Shown: piece after piece, positions 24,249 through 33,210 of the stretch
How the letters are laid out: every line of letters begins with the position of its first letter
How positions within the stretch are numbered: position 1 is the first letter of the stretch
Source of the DNA: Nitrospirota bacterium
GTDB taxonomy: Bacteria > Nitrospirota > Leptospirillia > Leptospirillales > Leptospirillaceae
Direction of reading: 5' to 3'
Length of the DNA stretch: 64,000 bases
Assembly (NCBI GenBank): GCA_027314645.1
Contig: DAHVAL010000010.1
Span: forward strand, 1 to 64,000
Position numbers and translations under genes: made by a program
The notes under the pieces: generated by a model
What the model was told of the DNA's origin: nothing
The model's database searches: none
Seen by the model: only the letters and a program-made list of their open reading frames with translations

Positions 24249-25814
24249 TTAAAGATCGTTGCCACTATAACTTAAATTGAAGGATTTATTGATCAACGGG
24301 AAGTCGGCGACCAGATTTCCGGGAACCGCCATTTCCAACGCCGGCCAAAGGATGGCGGACGGGTCCAGGTGGTGGGCAGCCTGGATTATTCCTCCTGGAG
24401 ACAGCCGGACCCAGGACACCGTTTCGCCCCGAAACCCCTCGATGATCCCGATTCCTTCAGTGATGTCCGGATTGATGGGAAATTCTTCCTTGATCACGTT
24501 CTCAGGAAAATGTTCGAGAAGGGCTCTCGAGAGAAAAAGGGATTCTTGGATTTCGAGAAATCTGACTCGGACGCGCGCTGCGACGTCCCCAGTGTGCGCC
24601 AGGGCCAGGGCAGGGGGGAAGCGGTGATAGGGGTCGCATCGGTGGCCGGATCTGAGATCCCATGCCTGGGCGCTCGCTCTTCCGACAACCCCTCCAATTC
24701 CCATCCGCGTGGCGATTTCAGGGGAAAGGATCCCTGTATTCTGAAATCGGTCCTGAAGCCCTCCATGGTCGTCATAGATCCGTTGAAGTTCGAGCACTTC
24801 CTCCAGCAGCCGTGCGATTTCCGTCAGGAGATCCCGAATGGCCGGATCGCCCAGAAAAATCGCGATTCCTCCCGGTCTCACAAGGTCGAAAAGGTAGCGA
24901 CTTCCGAAGTGGAGGTGGTTTTTTCTGAGAAGTTCTTCCTTGAGCCTCCCGAACTGGGAAAGGGCGAACGCCAAGCCCGCGTCGTTTCCAATGGCGCCCA
25001 GGTCTCCCAAATGATTCATAAGGCGTTCCCGTTCGAGAAGAAAGGCCCGCATGAAGCGAACACCGGCTGCGGGAATGAAGTCCAGCGCCTGTTCGACGGC
25101 CTGTGCAAACGCCAAGGAGTGAGCCACTGTTGAATCTCCGGAGATCCGGGCAGCCAGTTTCGCTCCTTCCATTATTGTCCGGCCTCTAAAAAGGCCGTCC
25201 ACTCCTTTGTGAGCGTATCCTAGTCGTTCTTCGACCCGCAGGATCTTTTCACCAAGGACCTGAAACCGGAAATGTCCAGGTTCGATGATTCCAGCATGGA
25301 CAGGGCCGACCGGAATCTCATGAATCCCCGGTCCTTTGACCCGGACAAAGGGGTAATCGGGTCTTCCCATGGAGGACGTCTGTGAGGAAATCCTGGTGCC
25401 GGGAGGGACGGAGAGCGGAGGAATCGACCAGTGGGCATGGTCGACCCAGGGCCTCTGGTCTTCTAAGCCGGCCGGAATGAACCCGAAAAGGTCCCGCACG
25501 GTCCTTTCGAAGCGGCTTGCGGAAGGGAAAATCCGGGAAAGACTCGGGTAGACGAAATCCCCGGCCGCATCCTTCCCGAGGGAAAGGACCATCAAAATAA
25601 GTCCTTCCTTGAGAAGAACGGACGAATAAATACGCGGAAAAGGGGAGGCGCTTGCCCACAGACCGAGGAACCGCCCTCCGGTGCTTTTGAGATCGGCGGC
25701 GTGCTCCAGATAAGTCGCGGAGTTTTCGTGAGGAAAGAAGCAGCGTGGAATTCCTTCTTCAAGCGGAATCAGGCAGAGTCCCCCGGGGGAAACGGGAGGG
25801 AGGGAGCTATCCAT
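24249..25814 (-). CDS. hyfG: HyfG/HycE-like large subunit lacking NiFe ligands (NuoC-NuoD fusion)
   Basis: The 521-residue protein has the HycE architecture: a NuoC-like N-terminal domain (about 40-150, with TVRDLFGFIPAGLEDQRPW) fused to a NuoD/hydrogenase-like domain (from HEIPVGPVHAGIIEPGHF onwards). In NiFe hydrogenases four cysteines bind the metal: two in an N-terminal RxCxxC and two in a C-terminal DPCxxC. Here the corresponding stretches read VEERLGYAHKGVDGLFRG and DFPLINKSFNLSYSGNDL, without cysteine. It therefore cannot be a NiFe hydrogenase; it fits the energy-converting hydrogenase-related (Ehr) group. It overlaps hyfF by 8 bases. Confidence 0.85.
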   Translation of the reverse strand: MDSSLPPVSPGGLCLIPLEEGIPRCFFPHENSATYLEHAADLKSTGGRFLGLWASASPFPRIYSSVLLKEGLILMVLSLGKDAAGDFVYPSLSRIFPSASRFERTVRDLFGFIPAGLEDQRPWVDHAHWSIPPLSVPPGTRISSQTSSMGRPDYPFVRVKGPGIHEIPVGPVHAGIIEPGHFRFQVLGEKILRVEERLGYAHKGVDGLFRGRTIMEGAKLAARISGDSTVAHSLAFAQAVEQALDFIPAAGVRFMRAFLLERERLMNHLGDLGAIGNDAGLAFALSQFGRLKEELLRKNHLHFGSRYLFDLVRPGGIAIFLGDPAIRDLLTEIARLLEEVLELQRIYDDHGGLQDRFQNTGILSPEIATRMGIGGVVGRASAQAWDLRSGHRCDPYHRFPPALALAHTGDVAARVRVRFLEIQESLFLSRALLEHFPENVIKEEFPINPDITEGIGIIEGFRGETVSWVRLSPGGIIQAAHHLDPSAILWPALEMAVPGNLVADFPLINKSFNLSYSGNDL

Positions 25815-27276
25815 TGGTCAATCCAATCGAATGAAGGGCCAGACCGTAAAGGCGCCCTAATTCGTGGGTAAAGAACAGCCCGATTAGGAACGCGAGGCCA
25901 AAGTGAATCCAAATCGGGTAAAAGGTGATCTTCGGTTTCTCATTCGGGAAGGAGAGGCTCCTTCCCGATTCGCCATTCATTTCCTGGATGCGGAAATAGA
26001 GGACTCCAAAGGTCACGATAATGGCCAGGAGGAGGAGTGGAAGGCTCCACGGTGCGCGCCTGACGGCAACGGACAGAATCAGGAATTCGCTCGCGAAAAT
26101 CGCGAATGGGGGGATGCCGGTGACGGCCAATCCTCCAATCAGAAGGGCGCGGGCCAGTGAAGGAGTCCGTAGAGCGACATCGCGGATTTCGGGGATTTTT
26201 TGAGACCCCGAGGTTTGAACGATATGTCCAACGACGAAGAAGATCGACGATTTGATCAGACTGTGAGCGGTCATGTGCAAAAGTCCTGCGAAGGAGCCCA
26301 TGGGTCCTCCGAGTCCGAATGCAAAGGTTGCCAGGCCCATGTGTTCGATCGAAGAATATGCGAATAGACGCTTGATGTCCTGGCGTTTCCACATCGACAG
26401 GGACCCAAGAAGCACCGAGAGGAGTCCGAACCCCATAAGAAGATGGGCGGTCAGGGGGTTATGTAATGATCCGTCCGCCAGGACCTTGATCCTTAAAATT
26501 GCATAGAGCGCGACATTTAAGAGCAACCCCGACAGGACTGCCGAGATGGGAGCCGGACCTTCGGCATGGGCATCAGGGAGCCAGTTGTGAAGCGGAACCA
26601 ATCCCACCTTTGTCCCGTATCCCACGATGAAAAAAACGAAGGCGAGCCCGATGACGGTGGGCTCGAGCGTATGTTTGACCGCGGCCAGGTGAGTCCAAAG
26701 GAGAGCGGTTCCACCTGGTCCCAGGGTCTTTTCGGAGGCGAAATAGAGAAGAATGGTTCCGAAGAGGGCTTGGGCGATTCCGACCCCGCAGAGGATGAAA
26801 TATTTCCAGGCCGCCTTGACGCTTTCTGGGGTCCGGGACCAGGCGACCAGGAGAACTGTCGTGAGGGTTGCTCCCTCCAGTGAGACCCAAAGGAGTCCGA
26901 GGTTGTTGCTCACGAGGACGACAAGCATGGTCAAGAGAAACACCTGATAGAGAGAAAGGTAGAGCCTTTGCTTTTCGCCCGTGAGATGTCCCCGGGACTT
27001 TTCAATGGCCATGTAGCGATGGGAGAAGAGTGAAGTCGTCGCCCCGATGCCTCCGGTAAGAACGATGAAGATTGCCGAAAACCCGTCAGCAAAAAGCTGT
27101 TCATCCAAACCGACAAGGGGGCCGTTGGCAAAGACATTCCAAGCGAGTAAGAAGGTTGCTCCGAAGGTGAGAAAGGAAAAGAGGATATTAAGTCTCGATG
27201 CGGCCTTGGTATGTCCAACGAATCCCATGACAAAGGCCCCTATCAGGGGGCTTAAGAGGATCGAGAGCAAAAACAC
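25807..27276 (-). CDS. hyfF: HyfF-like proton/ion antiporter subunit (NuoN/NuoM/MrpD type)
   Basis: This 489-residue polytopic protein is of the complex I antiporter family, with about 13-14 membrane helices. Features include LWVSLEGATLTTVLLV (with the helix-5 acid), FFIVGYGTKVGLVPLHNWLPDAHAEGPAPISAVLSG (the conserved helix-7 Lys region) and FAYSSIEHMG. It would form part of the ion-translocating membrane arm. GTG 27276 follows hyfE by three bases. It matches HyfF in size and gene order. Confidence 0.88.
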   Translation of the reverse strand: MFLLSILLSPLIGAFVMGFVGHTKAASRLNILFSFLTFGATFLLAWNVFANGPLVGLDEQLFADGFSAIFIVLTGGIGATTSLFSHRYMAIEKSRGHLTGEKQRLYLSLYQVFLLTMLVVLVSNNLGLLWVSLEGATLTTVLLVAWSRTPESVKAAWKYFILCGVGIAQALFGTILLYFASEKTLGPGGTALLWTHLAAVKHTLEPTVIGLAFVFFIVGYGTKVGLVPLHNWLPDAHAEGPAPISAVLSGLLLNVALYAILRIKVLADGSLHNPLTAHLLMGFGLLSVLLGSLSMWKRQDIKRLFAYSSIEHMGLATFAFGLGGPMGSFAGLLHMTAHSLIKSSIFFVVGHIVQTSGSQKIPEIRDVALRTPSLARALLIGGLAVTGIPPFAIFASEFLILSVAVRRAPWSLPLLLLAIIVTFGVLYFRIQEMNGESGRSLSFPNEKPKITFYPIWIHFGLAFLIGLFFTHELGRLYGLALHSIGLTNG

Positions 27277-27279
27277 GGG

Positions 27280-27951
27280 CTACTCCAGGGAAGAACTGTC
27301 CATATGCTTGAGGTCGAGGCTTTCAAAGGTTTCCCGAATCTGAAAAAAGAAGATTCCGAACACGAAGGTCCCGACAAGAACATCAAACGCAACTCCGAGT
27401 TCCACAACCATCGGCATCCCGTAAGTTGCATTGATCGCCGAAAAGAAAAGAGCGTTTTCCATCCCGAGGAATCCCAATAGCTGAGTCAAGGCTTTCCGGC
27501 GCGTGATCATCATGAGAAAGGAGAGAAGAAGGGATGCCAGGCCCACCCCGATCAAACCTTTGGAGACCGTGCTTGCGAGCTCGGAGATGGGGGCGGCGAG
27601 AGTGAATGAAAAAACGACAATTCCCAACCCGATAACCATCGTGGAGGGAACGTTGACCAATGATTCGACCTCGCCTTGAATATGGAGCCTGTTCATCAAC
27701 CTGAACAGAATCGTCGGCAGGAGGACGACCTTGAAGATGAAGGTGAAAAGGGCGGAAAAGAGAAGGTGGGTTTCGCTGGAGAGAATCGCTACCGCGAGTG
27801 TACTGGCGGTGAGGAGGAGTCCCTGAAGAGCGAAGATCCGGACAAGGGAAGTCAGGCGGCGCATTGCGAGGTTTGCGAAAGCGGAAAGGAGAAGGGCGCT
27901 TCCGAGCATTCCAACGAGGTGATTTGCGAGAAGGTGCGGATGAGGGGCCAT
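27280..27951 (-). CDS. hyfE: HyfE-like membrane subunit
   Basis: This 223-residue protein has about six membrane helices. It aligns in character and gene order with HyfE, whose N-terminal part resembles NuoK (LQGLLLTASTLAVAI region) and whose second half carries LGFLGMENALFF, which contains the membrane-embedded Glu typical of NuoK-like proteins. It would connect antiporter modules in the membrane arm. It starts three bases after the hyfC stop. Confidence 0.83.
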   Translation of the reverse strand: MAPHPHLLANHLVGMLGSALLLSAFANLAMRRLTSLVRIFALQGLLLTASTLAVAILSSETHLLFSALFTFIFKVVLLPTILFRLMNRLHIQGEVESLVNVPSTMVIGLGIVVFSFTLAAPISELASTVSKGLIGVGLASLLLSFLMMITRRKALTQLLGFLGMENALFFSAINATYGMPMVVELGVAFDVLVGTFVFGIFFFQIRETFESLDLKHMDSSSLE

Positions 27952-27954
27952 GGA

Positions 27955-28920
27955 TCAAACCTCAAGGACGAAGTGAATGAGGAAGCCTATGGAAGCAAGA
28001 AGATAGGCCAGGGCGGTAAATTCGGGAACCCGGAAGATCCTGAGCTTGGCGAAAAGTATCTCGACAATTGCCAGGGCGGTGCCGGCGGCCATCAATTTCC
28101 CGATAAGGAGAAAGATCCCTAAGATGACCGCGGGGGGACTCAACTCAGCGGGAAGTCCGGCAGGAAAGAAAAAATCAATACCGATCAGAAGGTAAAGAAA
28201 AAGCTTGAGGTGGGCCGACCATTCCATCATCCCTAGGAGAGGTCCGGAATATTCGAGAATCATCGCTTCGTGGATCATGGTCAGTTCGAGATGAGTGGCG
28301 GGATTGTCGATCGGCAAACGTCCATTCTCCGCCAGAAAAACCAGAATGTAGGCCATCAAGGCAAACATGAGGCTCGGATGAACCGGGTCGGAGGACGACA
28401 AAAGAGATTGGATGATTCTGGAGAGAGAGGTCGATCCAGACCAAAGGGAAACAGTGAAAAGAATCATGAGCGTTGCCGGCTCCGCAAGAAATCCAACCAT
28501 CATTTCCCGGCGAGCCCCAAGATCCCCGAATGGAGTTCCGGCATCCATCGCTCCGAAGGCCATCAGCATTCGAACAAGGGAAAAAAGTCCGATCAGAACA
28601 ACCACGTCGGCTACTGGTCCCAGGAGCGGGCGGATATTCAGAAGAGGGATGAAAAGGGCGCTCACCGAAAGGATTCCGAAAACACCAAAAGGAACCGCGC
28701 GAAAGAGGAAAGACGTGTGTTCCGGAAGGATGACCTCCTTTCTAAAGAGTCTCAGGAGGTCCCAAAAGGGTTGAAATACGCCCGCCGGAGTTCTGTTCGA
28801 GAGAACGGCCCGACATGTCCCGATCCATCCCGAAAGAAGCGGCGCCGTGAGGATCGCAAGAAAAAGATCCACCACGTCGACGGCGAACTCTGTCCGGAAA
28901 AGAGGATCGCCTACATCCAT
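27955..28920 (-). CDS. hyfC: HyfC/HycD/NuoH-like membrane anchor subunit
   Basis: This 321-residue protein belongs to the NuoH family, which anchors the soluble arm to the membrane. About eight helices are visible, with FWDLLRLFRKEVI near residue 52-64, AFGAMDAGTPFGDLGARREMM and LAENGRLPIDNPATHLELTMIHE, the conserved acidic loop facing the large subunit. It overlaps hyfB by 10 bases and precedes hyfE. Confidence 0.88.
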   Translation of the reverse strand: MDVGDPLFRTEFAVDVVDLFLAILTAPLLSGWIGTCRAVLSNRTPAGVFQPFWDLLRLFRKEVILPEHTSFLFRAVPFGVFGILSVSALFIPLLNIRPLLGPVADVVVLIGLFSLVRMLMAFGAMDAGTPFGDLGARREMMVGFLAEPATLMILFTVSLWSGSTSLSRIIQSLLSSSDPVHPSLMFALMAYILVFLAENGRLPIDNPATHLELTMIHEAMILEYSGPLLGMMEWSAHLKLFLYLLIGIDFFFPAGLPAELSPPAVILGIFLLIGKLMAAGTALAIVEILFAKLRIFRVPEFTALAYLLASIGFLIHFVLEV

Positions 28921-30959
28921 CGAAGCACCGAAAGGAGGAAAAGGAGTGTGACGAAACTGTACACAAGGTAGACCGAAATTCGGCCGGTCCTGACGCGATC
29001 AGCAAGTTCGGAAAATCTGACAAATAGTCGTAAAAGGGGCCGGAAGAGATAGGGCCAATGAGGGTCTTCGACAGAAAGCTCTAAAAGAGGATCCTTTTCG
29101 TCCGGTGCTGGAATGCGCCGTTTCATGGCAAAGAAGAAAGGGAAAAAATGTCGGATCGGTTGGCCGAAGGCATCCGCCGTATCCTGCATTCGAGGAGTTC
29201 GCACCGAATATCCGCATCCCCAAGCAGGAGACGTTCGAGTGGACGGTTTTCTTAAGAGGCGCAGAAGAACCCATGGAAGGGGGAGAGCGGCCAGGAGAAG
29301 GGCGAGGAGGAGGGGGGGACTATAGCTGGCCCCATGAGCCGAGATGGGACGGATCCATATCCATCCTCCAGACAGGAGAGTGTCCGGAAACACATGTCCC
29401 GTCAGTGACCTGATGACATGATTGATTCCTTTCAGAAGGGTGAGGGGAAGGGCCGCCAGAAGGAGGCATCCCCCTGCAAGCCACCCCATTCCGGTTAATT
29501 CGAGAAAGGACACTTCATGAGCCTTGCCGGCCTCTTCAGACCTCGGAATCCCGAGATAGCCGATCCCGAAGAATTTAACGAATCCCATTGCGGAAAGCGC
29601 GGAAGCAAGGACCAGGAGGGCTGCCCCCAAAAGGACTGCGCTTCTGAAGAGAGTGTTCGAAAGTATCCAGGCCTGGAGAGTAGATTGCAGGAGCAACCAC
29701 TCCGAAACGAACCCATTGCCAGGAGGAAGGCCTGAAGCAAAAAGGATTCCAGCCAGAACGAGCCCCCCCGATACAGGCATGCGTCGGAGGAGTCCCCCCA
29801 TCGCGTTGAGATCATTTGTGCGCGATGCATGGATTATGGTTCCAGCCCCGAGAAAAAGGAGGGTTTTGAAAAAAGCGTGGTTGATGGCGTGGTATAAAAC
29901 CGCTCCCAAGGCAATTTCGCCTGCCACGGGATGTCCCGATTTGAAGTAGAGTATTGCTAGGCCCACGCCCAGAAAGAGGATTCCAATGTTTTCGATGGAG
30001 GAATAAGCCAGTAGTTTCTTCGGGTTCGACTGCAGGAGCGCGTGGAGTATTCCAAATAAGGCCATTAAACCACCCGTCAAAAGAAGAGGGATTCCCCACG
30101 TGGCAGAGAGGTGATCCAACCCAAGAAGTCCGAAAAGGAGGCGGATAATGCCATAGAGGGCCGTTTTTAGCATAATCCCGCTTAAAAGTGCCGAGGCGGG
30201 GGTCGGGGCGGCGGGATGCGCTCTGGGAAGCCAGACGTGAAGAGGGATCAATCCGGCTTTGGCCCCGAATCCCAAAAGGACCAACAAAAAGATGAGGAAA
30301 GACAGCCCTGTCGAAGGAGTGCTTGTCGCCATGGCGTTGAATGTCAGAGATTCGAGAAATTGAACTTGGCCTGAGGGTTCCCGGGAAGCTAGGAAAAAGA
30401 AGCCCATCATGATTAGGAGGCTCCCAAAGTGGGCCATGAGAAGGTAGAGATAGCCTGCGTCCCGCACCTCTGACCGGTCTCTATCGGTCAGGACGAGAAA
30501 TGTTGAGAACAGGGCCATCGCCTCCCAGAAAATCATGAAAAGGTAGGCATCGTCAGCGAGGAAGACTCCCTCCATGGAGGCCATGAAAAAGGAAAGATTC
30601 AAAAAAAATCCGGGTTTTTTCCTTGGGGACATAGCATGAAGGGATCCTCCTGAGAACAAAAGGACTCCGGTCCCGGCACCGCCCAGAATCAGAAGGAAAA
30701 AACTTGAAAGCGGATCTAGGTGGAGATGGAACAGGAGGCCGGGCAATCCCCCCTCCACGGTAAAACGGTAGTCGGTTCCTGACAGAAGGGACAGGAAAGC
30801 GGAATAGGCGAGAAGAATGCTGCCAATGGAGAGCAGGAGGGCCAAGGGCTTAAGAAGAGTCTCCCGTTTCTGGAGAAGTGGATACCCCAATGCTCCGACG
30901 AAGATCCAGATAAAAAACACAAAGAGATTAATCGAGACAGGTTGGGGAAGGGGATTCAT
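28911..30959 (-). CDS. hyfB: HyfB-like antiporter subunit (NuoL type)
   Basis: This 682-residue polytopic protein heads the operon. It has the antiporter core with FWEAMALFSTFLVL, GAKAGLIPLHVWLPRAHPAAPTPASALLSG and LLAYSSIENIGI. The C-terminal third is longer than in simple NuoN proteins, as in HyfB/HycC, with a cytoplasmic stretch and a last helix. ATG 30959 lacks a ribosome binding site; a short open frame ends three bases upstream (see 30963-31103). The run contains no HyfH (NuoI-like) and no HyfA ferredoxin gene. Confidence 0.88.
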   Translation of the reverse strand: MNPLPQPVSINLFVFFIWIFVGALGYPLLQKRETLLKPLALLLSIGSILLAYSAFLSLLSGTDYRFTVEGGLPGLLFHLHLDPLSSFFLLILGGAGTGVLLFSGGSLHAMSPRKKPGFFLNLSFFMASMEGVFLADDAYLFMIFWEAMALFSTFLVLTDRDRSEVRDAGYLYLLMAHFGSLLIMMGFFFLASREPSGQVQFLESLTFNAMATSTPSTGLSFLIFLLVLLGFGAKAGLIPLHVWLPRAHPAAPTPASALLSGIMLKTALYGIIRLLFGLLGLDHLSATWGIPLLLTGGLMALFGILHALLQSNPKKLLAYSSIENIGILFLGVGLAILYFKSGHPVAGEIALGAVLYHAINHAFFKTLLFLGAGTIIHASRTNDLNAMGGLLRRMPVSGGLVLAGILFASGLPPGNGFVSEWLLLQSTLQAWILSNTLFRSAVLLGAALLVLASALSAMGFVKFFGIGYLGIPRSEEAGKAHEVSFLELTGMGWLAGGCLLLAALPLTLLKGINHVIRSLTGHVFPDTLLSGGWIWIRPISAHGASYSPPLLLALLLAALPLPWVLLRLLRKPSTRTSPAWGCGYSVRTPRMQDTADAFGQPIRHFFPFFFAMKRRIPAPDEKDPLLELSVEDPHWPYLFRPLLRLFVRFSELADRVRTGRISVYLVYSFVTLLFLLSVLRWM

Positions 30960-30962
30960 TCT

Positions 30963-31103
30963 TCAAATAGTAAGTTGAGGGTCATGTCCCCGATCGGCGA
31001 GCGTTCGCTCTTCCATGAAATTGTGGGGTGTCCTGTTTTTGATAACGGTCACCGCCGTCCGGGGTTCCGATAATTGTTCAATATATTTATCGGCTGTGTA
31101 CAT
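30963..31103 (-). CDS. Possible 46-residue leader ORF before hyfB
   Basis: An open frame from ATG 31103 ends with TGA three bases before the hyfB ATG. The polar peptide starts MYTADKYIEQLSEPRTAVTV and is not recognised. Translational coupling would explain how hyfB is initiated without a ribosome binding site. Against it, the ATG overlaps a TATAAT (31107-31102) that could itself be the operon -10, in which case the start would not be transcribed. Confidence 0.3.
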   Translation of the reverse strand: MYTADKYIEQLSEPRTAVTVIKNRTPHNFMEERTLADRGHDPQLTI

Positions 31104-31166
31104 TATAACATTCATAATTGGAAAAGTTGCAAGGAGAAATCCCAAAATTTTTTTATTCGATCATTC

Positions 31167-31196
31167 TTGAATTTCCGTGGGCGACACGATTAGGAT
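31167..31196 (+). promoter_or_regulatory. Promoter upstream of the 109-residue membrane protein gene
   Basis: TTGAAT (31167-31172) and TAGGAT (31191-31196) are 18 bases apart. Transcription would start about 20 bases before ATG 31223, leaving room for AGGAGG. The rest of the 263-base gap holds a minus-strand TATAAT for the hyf operon and nothing else I recognise. Confidence 0.5.
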
Positions 31197-31222
31197 GAAA
31201 GAGAAAGACACAGGAGGACGGA

Positions 31223-31552
31223 ATGCGCGAAGATCCAAAGGAGCTCCAACAAAACGAAGTCGCACGGGAGATCGAGAGAAGTCAGGGACCGATCCCTTGG
31301 TGGATGGTCATTTTGATTGTCATCGTTTACGCCACCGCCATCATTTTGTCACTTCCCATTCTCGGCAACCGGACTGGCCAGAACGTCGATACGTTCTTTA
31401 ATGAAACCCATACCCGGGGCACATTCGACTTCGGGACAGTGGGAGGGGCCGCGTATCTCGCCGCTGGATTCTTCGTCATCTACTACGTCTTCATGATCCG
31501 TCCCCGACGCAAGAACCGAAATAAGACCTCCGGCCCCGCTTCCGGACTCTGA
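31223..31552 (+). CDS. Small two-helix membrane protein of unknown function
   Basis: This 109-residue protein has a charged N-terminus, a first membrane helix (PWWMVILIVIVYATAIILSL, about 25-45), a polar loop and a second helix (AAYLAAGFFVIYYVF, about 75-92), then a basic tail. The PWWM entry is reminiscent of oxidase accessory subunits, but there is no heme motif and I do not assign a family. AGGAGG precedes ATG 31223. It is followed after four bases by the M50 protease gene. Confidence 0.65.
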   Translation: MREDPKELQQNEVAREIERSQGPIPWWMVILIVIVYATAIILSLPILGNRTGQNVDTFFNETHTRGTFDFGTVGGAAYLAAGFFVIYYVFMIRPRRKNRNKTSGPASGL

Positions 31553-31556
31553 TTCC

Positions 31557-32399
31557 TTGGAGACGCCCCGAGGAAAAGCCCTGGCCGGCGTTCTCTTCCT
31601 GGTCACGTGTCTGACAACCACCGGTGCGGGTGCACTTCTTGCGGGTCATGATCCCCTGGCCTCGATGGGTGATTTTTTGACGGGAATTCCCTATTCCTTC
31701 GCCCTCATGCTGATTCTCACCGCTCACGAATCAGGACATTACTTCGTCTCAAGAAGGTATGGCGTCGCCTCTCCCCTCCCGTGGTTCATTCCGGCACCGA
31801 CATTGATTGGAACGTTCGGCGCGGTCATCCGTCTTCGCCGGCTTCCAGGGAGTCGGGTGGCCCTTTTCGACATTGCCCTGGCAGGTCCCTTGGCGGGTCT
31901 TATCCCTTCCGTGATCTCTCTGGCGATAGGAATAAGAATGTCTCCGACCCTTCCAGCGGGAGCTCCCCCAACATCCGGATTGGAAATCGGGGAATCCATC
32001 CTATTCCATTTCATGAGCCATCTTCTCTCGCCGGATGCGCATGGAAACGCCACCCTTCTCCTTTCCCCTGTGGGATTTGCCGGGTGGGTCGGACTCCTGG
32101 TGACCGCCCTCAACCTGATTCCTGTGGGTCAGCTTGACGGAGGCCATCTGGCGTGGGCTCTCCTGGGAGATAAATCAAGGAATATTCTTTGGGTGGTGTT
32201 TCCTCTTCTTGTCTATCTTGGGTGGAGAGGATGGAAGGGGTGGTGGATCTGGGCCGTTCTTCTGTTGATCATGGGGGTAACCCATCCCACCCTCGATAGC
32301 CGGGACGAGAGCATTCCTCCCTCAAGGGTCGCATGGGGAATTATCGCTGTTATCATTGAAGTTCTGGTTTTTGTCCCGGATCCTCTCCGGCTTGCCTGA
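31557..32399 (+). CDS. Site-2-protease-like M50 membrane metallopeptidase
   Basis: This 280-residue polytopic protein has the zinc-protease motif TAHESGHYFVSRRYG (HExxH, about residues 58-62) in an early helix and the third ligand in NLIPVGQLDGGH (about 188-199). Such proteases cut single-pass membrane proteins within the bilayer, often anti-sigma factors. The layout resembles the plant/cyanobacterial EGY type without an added domain. The start is TTG 31557, five bases after the upstream stop; an ATG at the MGDFLTG segment is an alternative. Its last 47 bases overlap the 3' end of convergent suhB. Confidence 0.85.
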   Translation: METPRGKALAGVLFLVTCLTTTGAGALLAGHDPLASMGDFLTGIPYSFALMLILTAHESGHYFVSRRYGVASPLPWFIPAPTLIGTFGAVIRLRRLPGSRVALFDIALAGPLAGLIPSVISLAIGIRMSPTLPAGAPPTSGLEIGESILFHFMSHLLSPDAHGNATLLLSPVGFAGWVGLLVTALNLIPVGQLDGGHLAWALLGDKSRNILWVVFPLLVYLGWRGWKGWWIWAVLLLIMGVTHPTLDSRDESIPPSRVAWGIIAVIIEVLVFVPDPLRLA

Positions 32400-33210
32400 T
32401 CTTTTCGATCATCCAATCATGGATGAGGCCATTGGTCGCCACGACAAGAGGGGCCTCAAGGTGGAAAGGCCCCCCCGATCCGTCCGAAATGCGCCCTCCG
32501 GCTTCTCTCACGATAAGAATTCCTGCCGCCGTATCCCAAGGGGAAAGACGTCTCTCCCAAAATCCGTCGAGCACCCCCATGGCGACATGGCAGAGATCGA
32601 TCGCCGCCGACCCCGACCGCCTGATTCCTTGGACCTCTCTGGAAAAAACTTCAAAGGTCGCCATGTTCAACAGCCGTGGGGTATCCGCATGGATGTAAGA
32701 AAAACCCGTGGCCAAAAGGCTTCGTTGGGGGAGGGATTCATCAGACACGGAAATTGGCAGGTCGTTGAGGGTTGCGCCTTTTCCGGAGGCCGCCTCAAAT
32801 TGCATGTTCCTGAGCGGGTCGTAAACCAGTCCATACATCATTTCCCCTGTGGACTCGAAGGCGATCGAAATGCAAAAACTCGGATAACGGTGGGCATAGT
32901 TTGTTGTGCCATCGAGGGGATCGATGATCCACCGGAAGGGACTTCCTTCTGAGGGACCTCTGGTTCCGCTTTCTTCGGCGAGGAACGCATGATCGTGGAA
33001 CTTTCTAGAAATCGTGTCGATGATGACCTTTTCAGAAGCGAGATCGATCTCGGTGACGAGATCGATCCGACCTTTGTATCCGACGTCGATTTTCCGGCTT
33101 AAGCCTTCGAGGAGGATTTTCGAGGCCGCTTCTGCTGCATATCTGGCGGTGGACCGGATTTGGTCGATGGGCGGGATCGAACGAGAAGGTGGTTGTGGAA
33201 AGACCGTCAT
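32353..33210 (-). CDS. suhB: Inositol monophosphatase family protein (SuhB-like)
   Basis: This 285-residue protein has the Mg-dependent phosphatase motifs: EESG (about 80), WIIDPLDGTTNYAH (about 95-108) and the C-terminal SPWDTAAGILIVREAGG. It could hydrolyse inositol, glycerol or nucleotide phosphates (IMPase or PAP phosphatase); E. coli SuhB also acts in rRNA antitermination. Specificity cannot be fixed from sequence. It lies alone between convergent and divergent neighbours. Confidence 0.88.
   Translation of the reverse strand: MTVFPQPPSRSIPPIDQIRSTARYAAEAASKILLEGLSRKIDVGYKGRIDLVTEIDLASEKVIIDTISRKFHDHAFLAEESGTRGPSEGSPFRWIIDPLDGTTNYAHRYPSFCISIAFESTGEMMYGLVYDPLRNMQFEAASGKGATLNDLPISVSDESLPQRSLLATGFSYIHADTPRLLNMATFEVFSREVQGIRRSGSAAIDLCHVAMGVLDGFWERRLSPWDTAAGILIVREAGGRISDGSGGPFHLEAPLVVATNGLIHDWMIEKIRQAGEDPGQKPELQ

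Noticed and set aside
24249-25814. Functional NiFe hydrogenase
   Set aside because: The large subunit lacks all four metal-binding cysteines.
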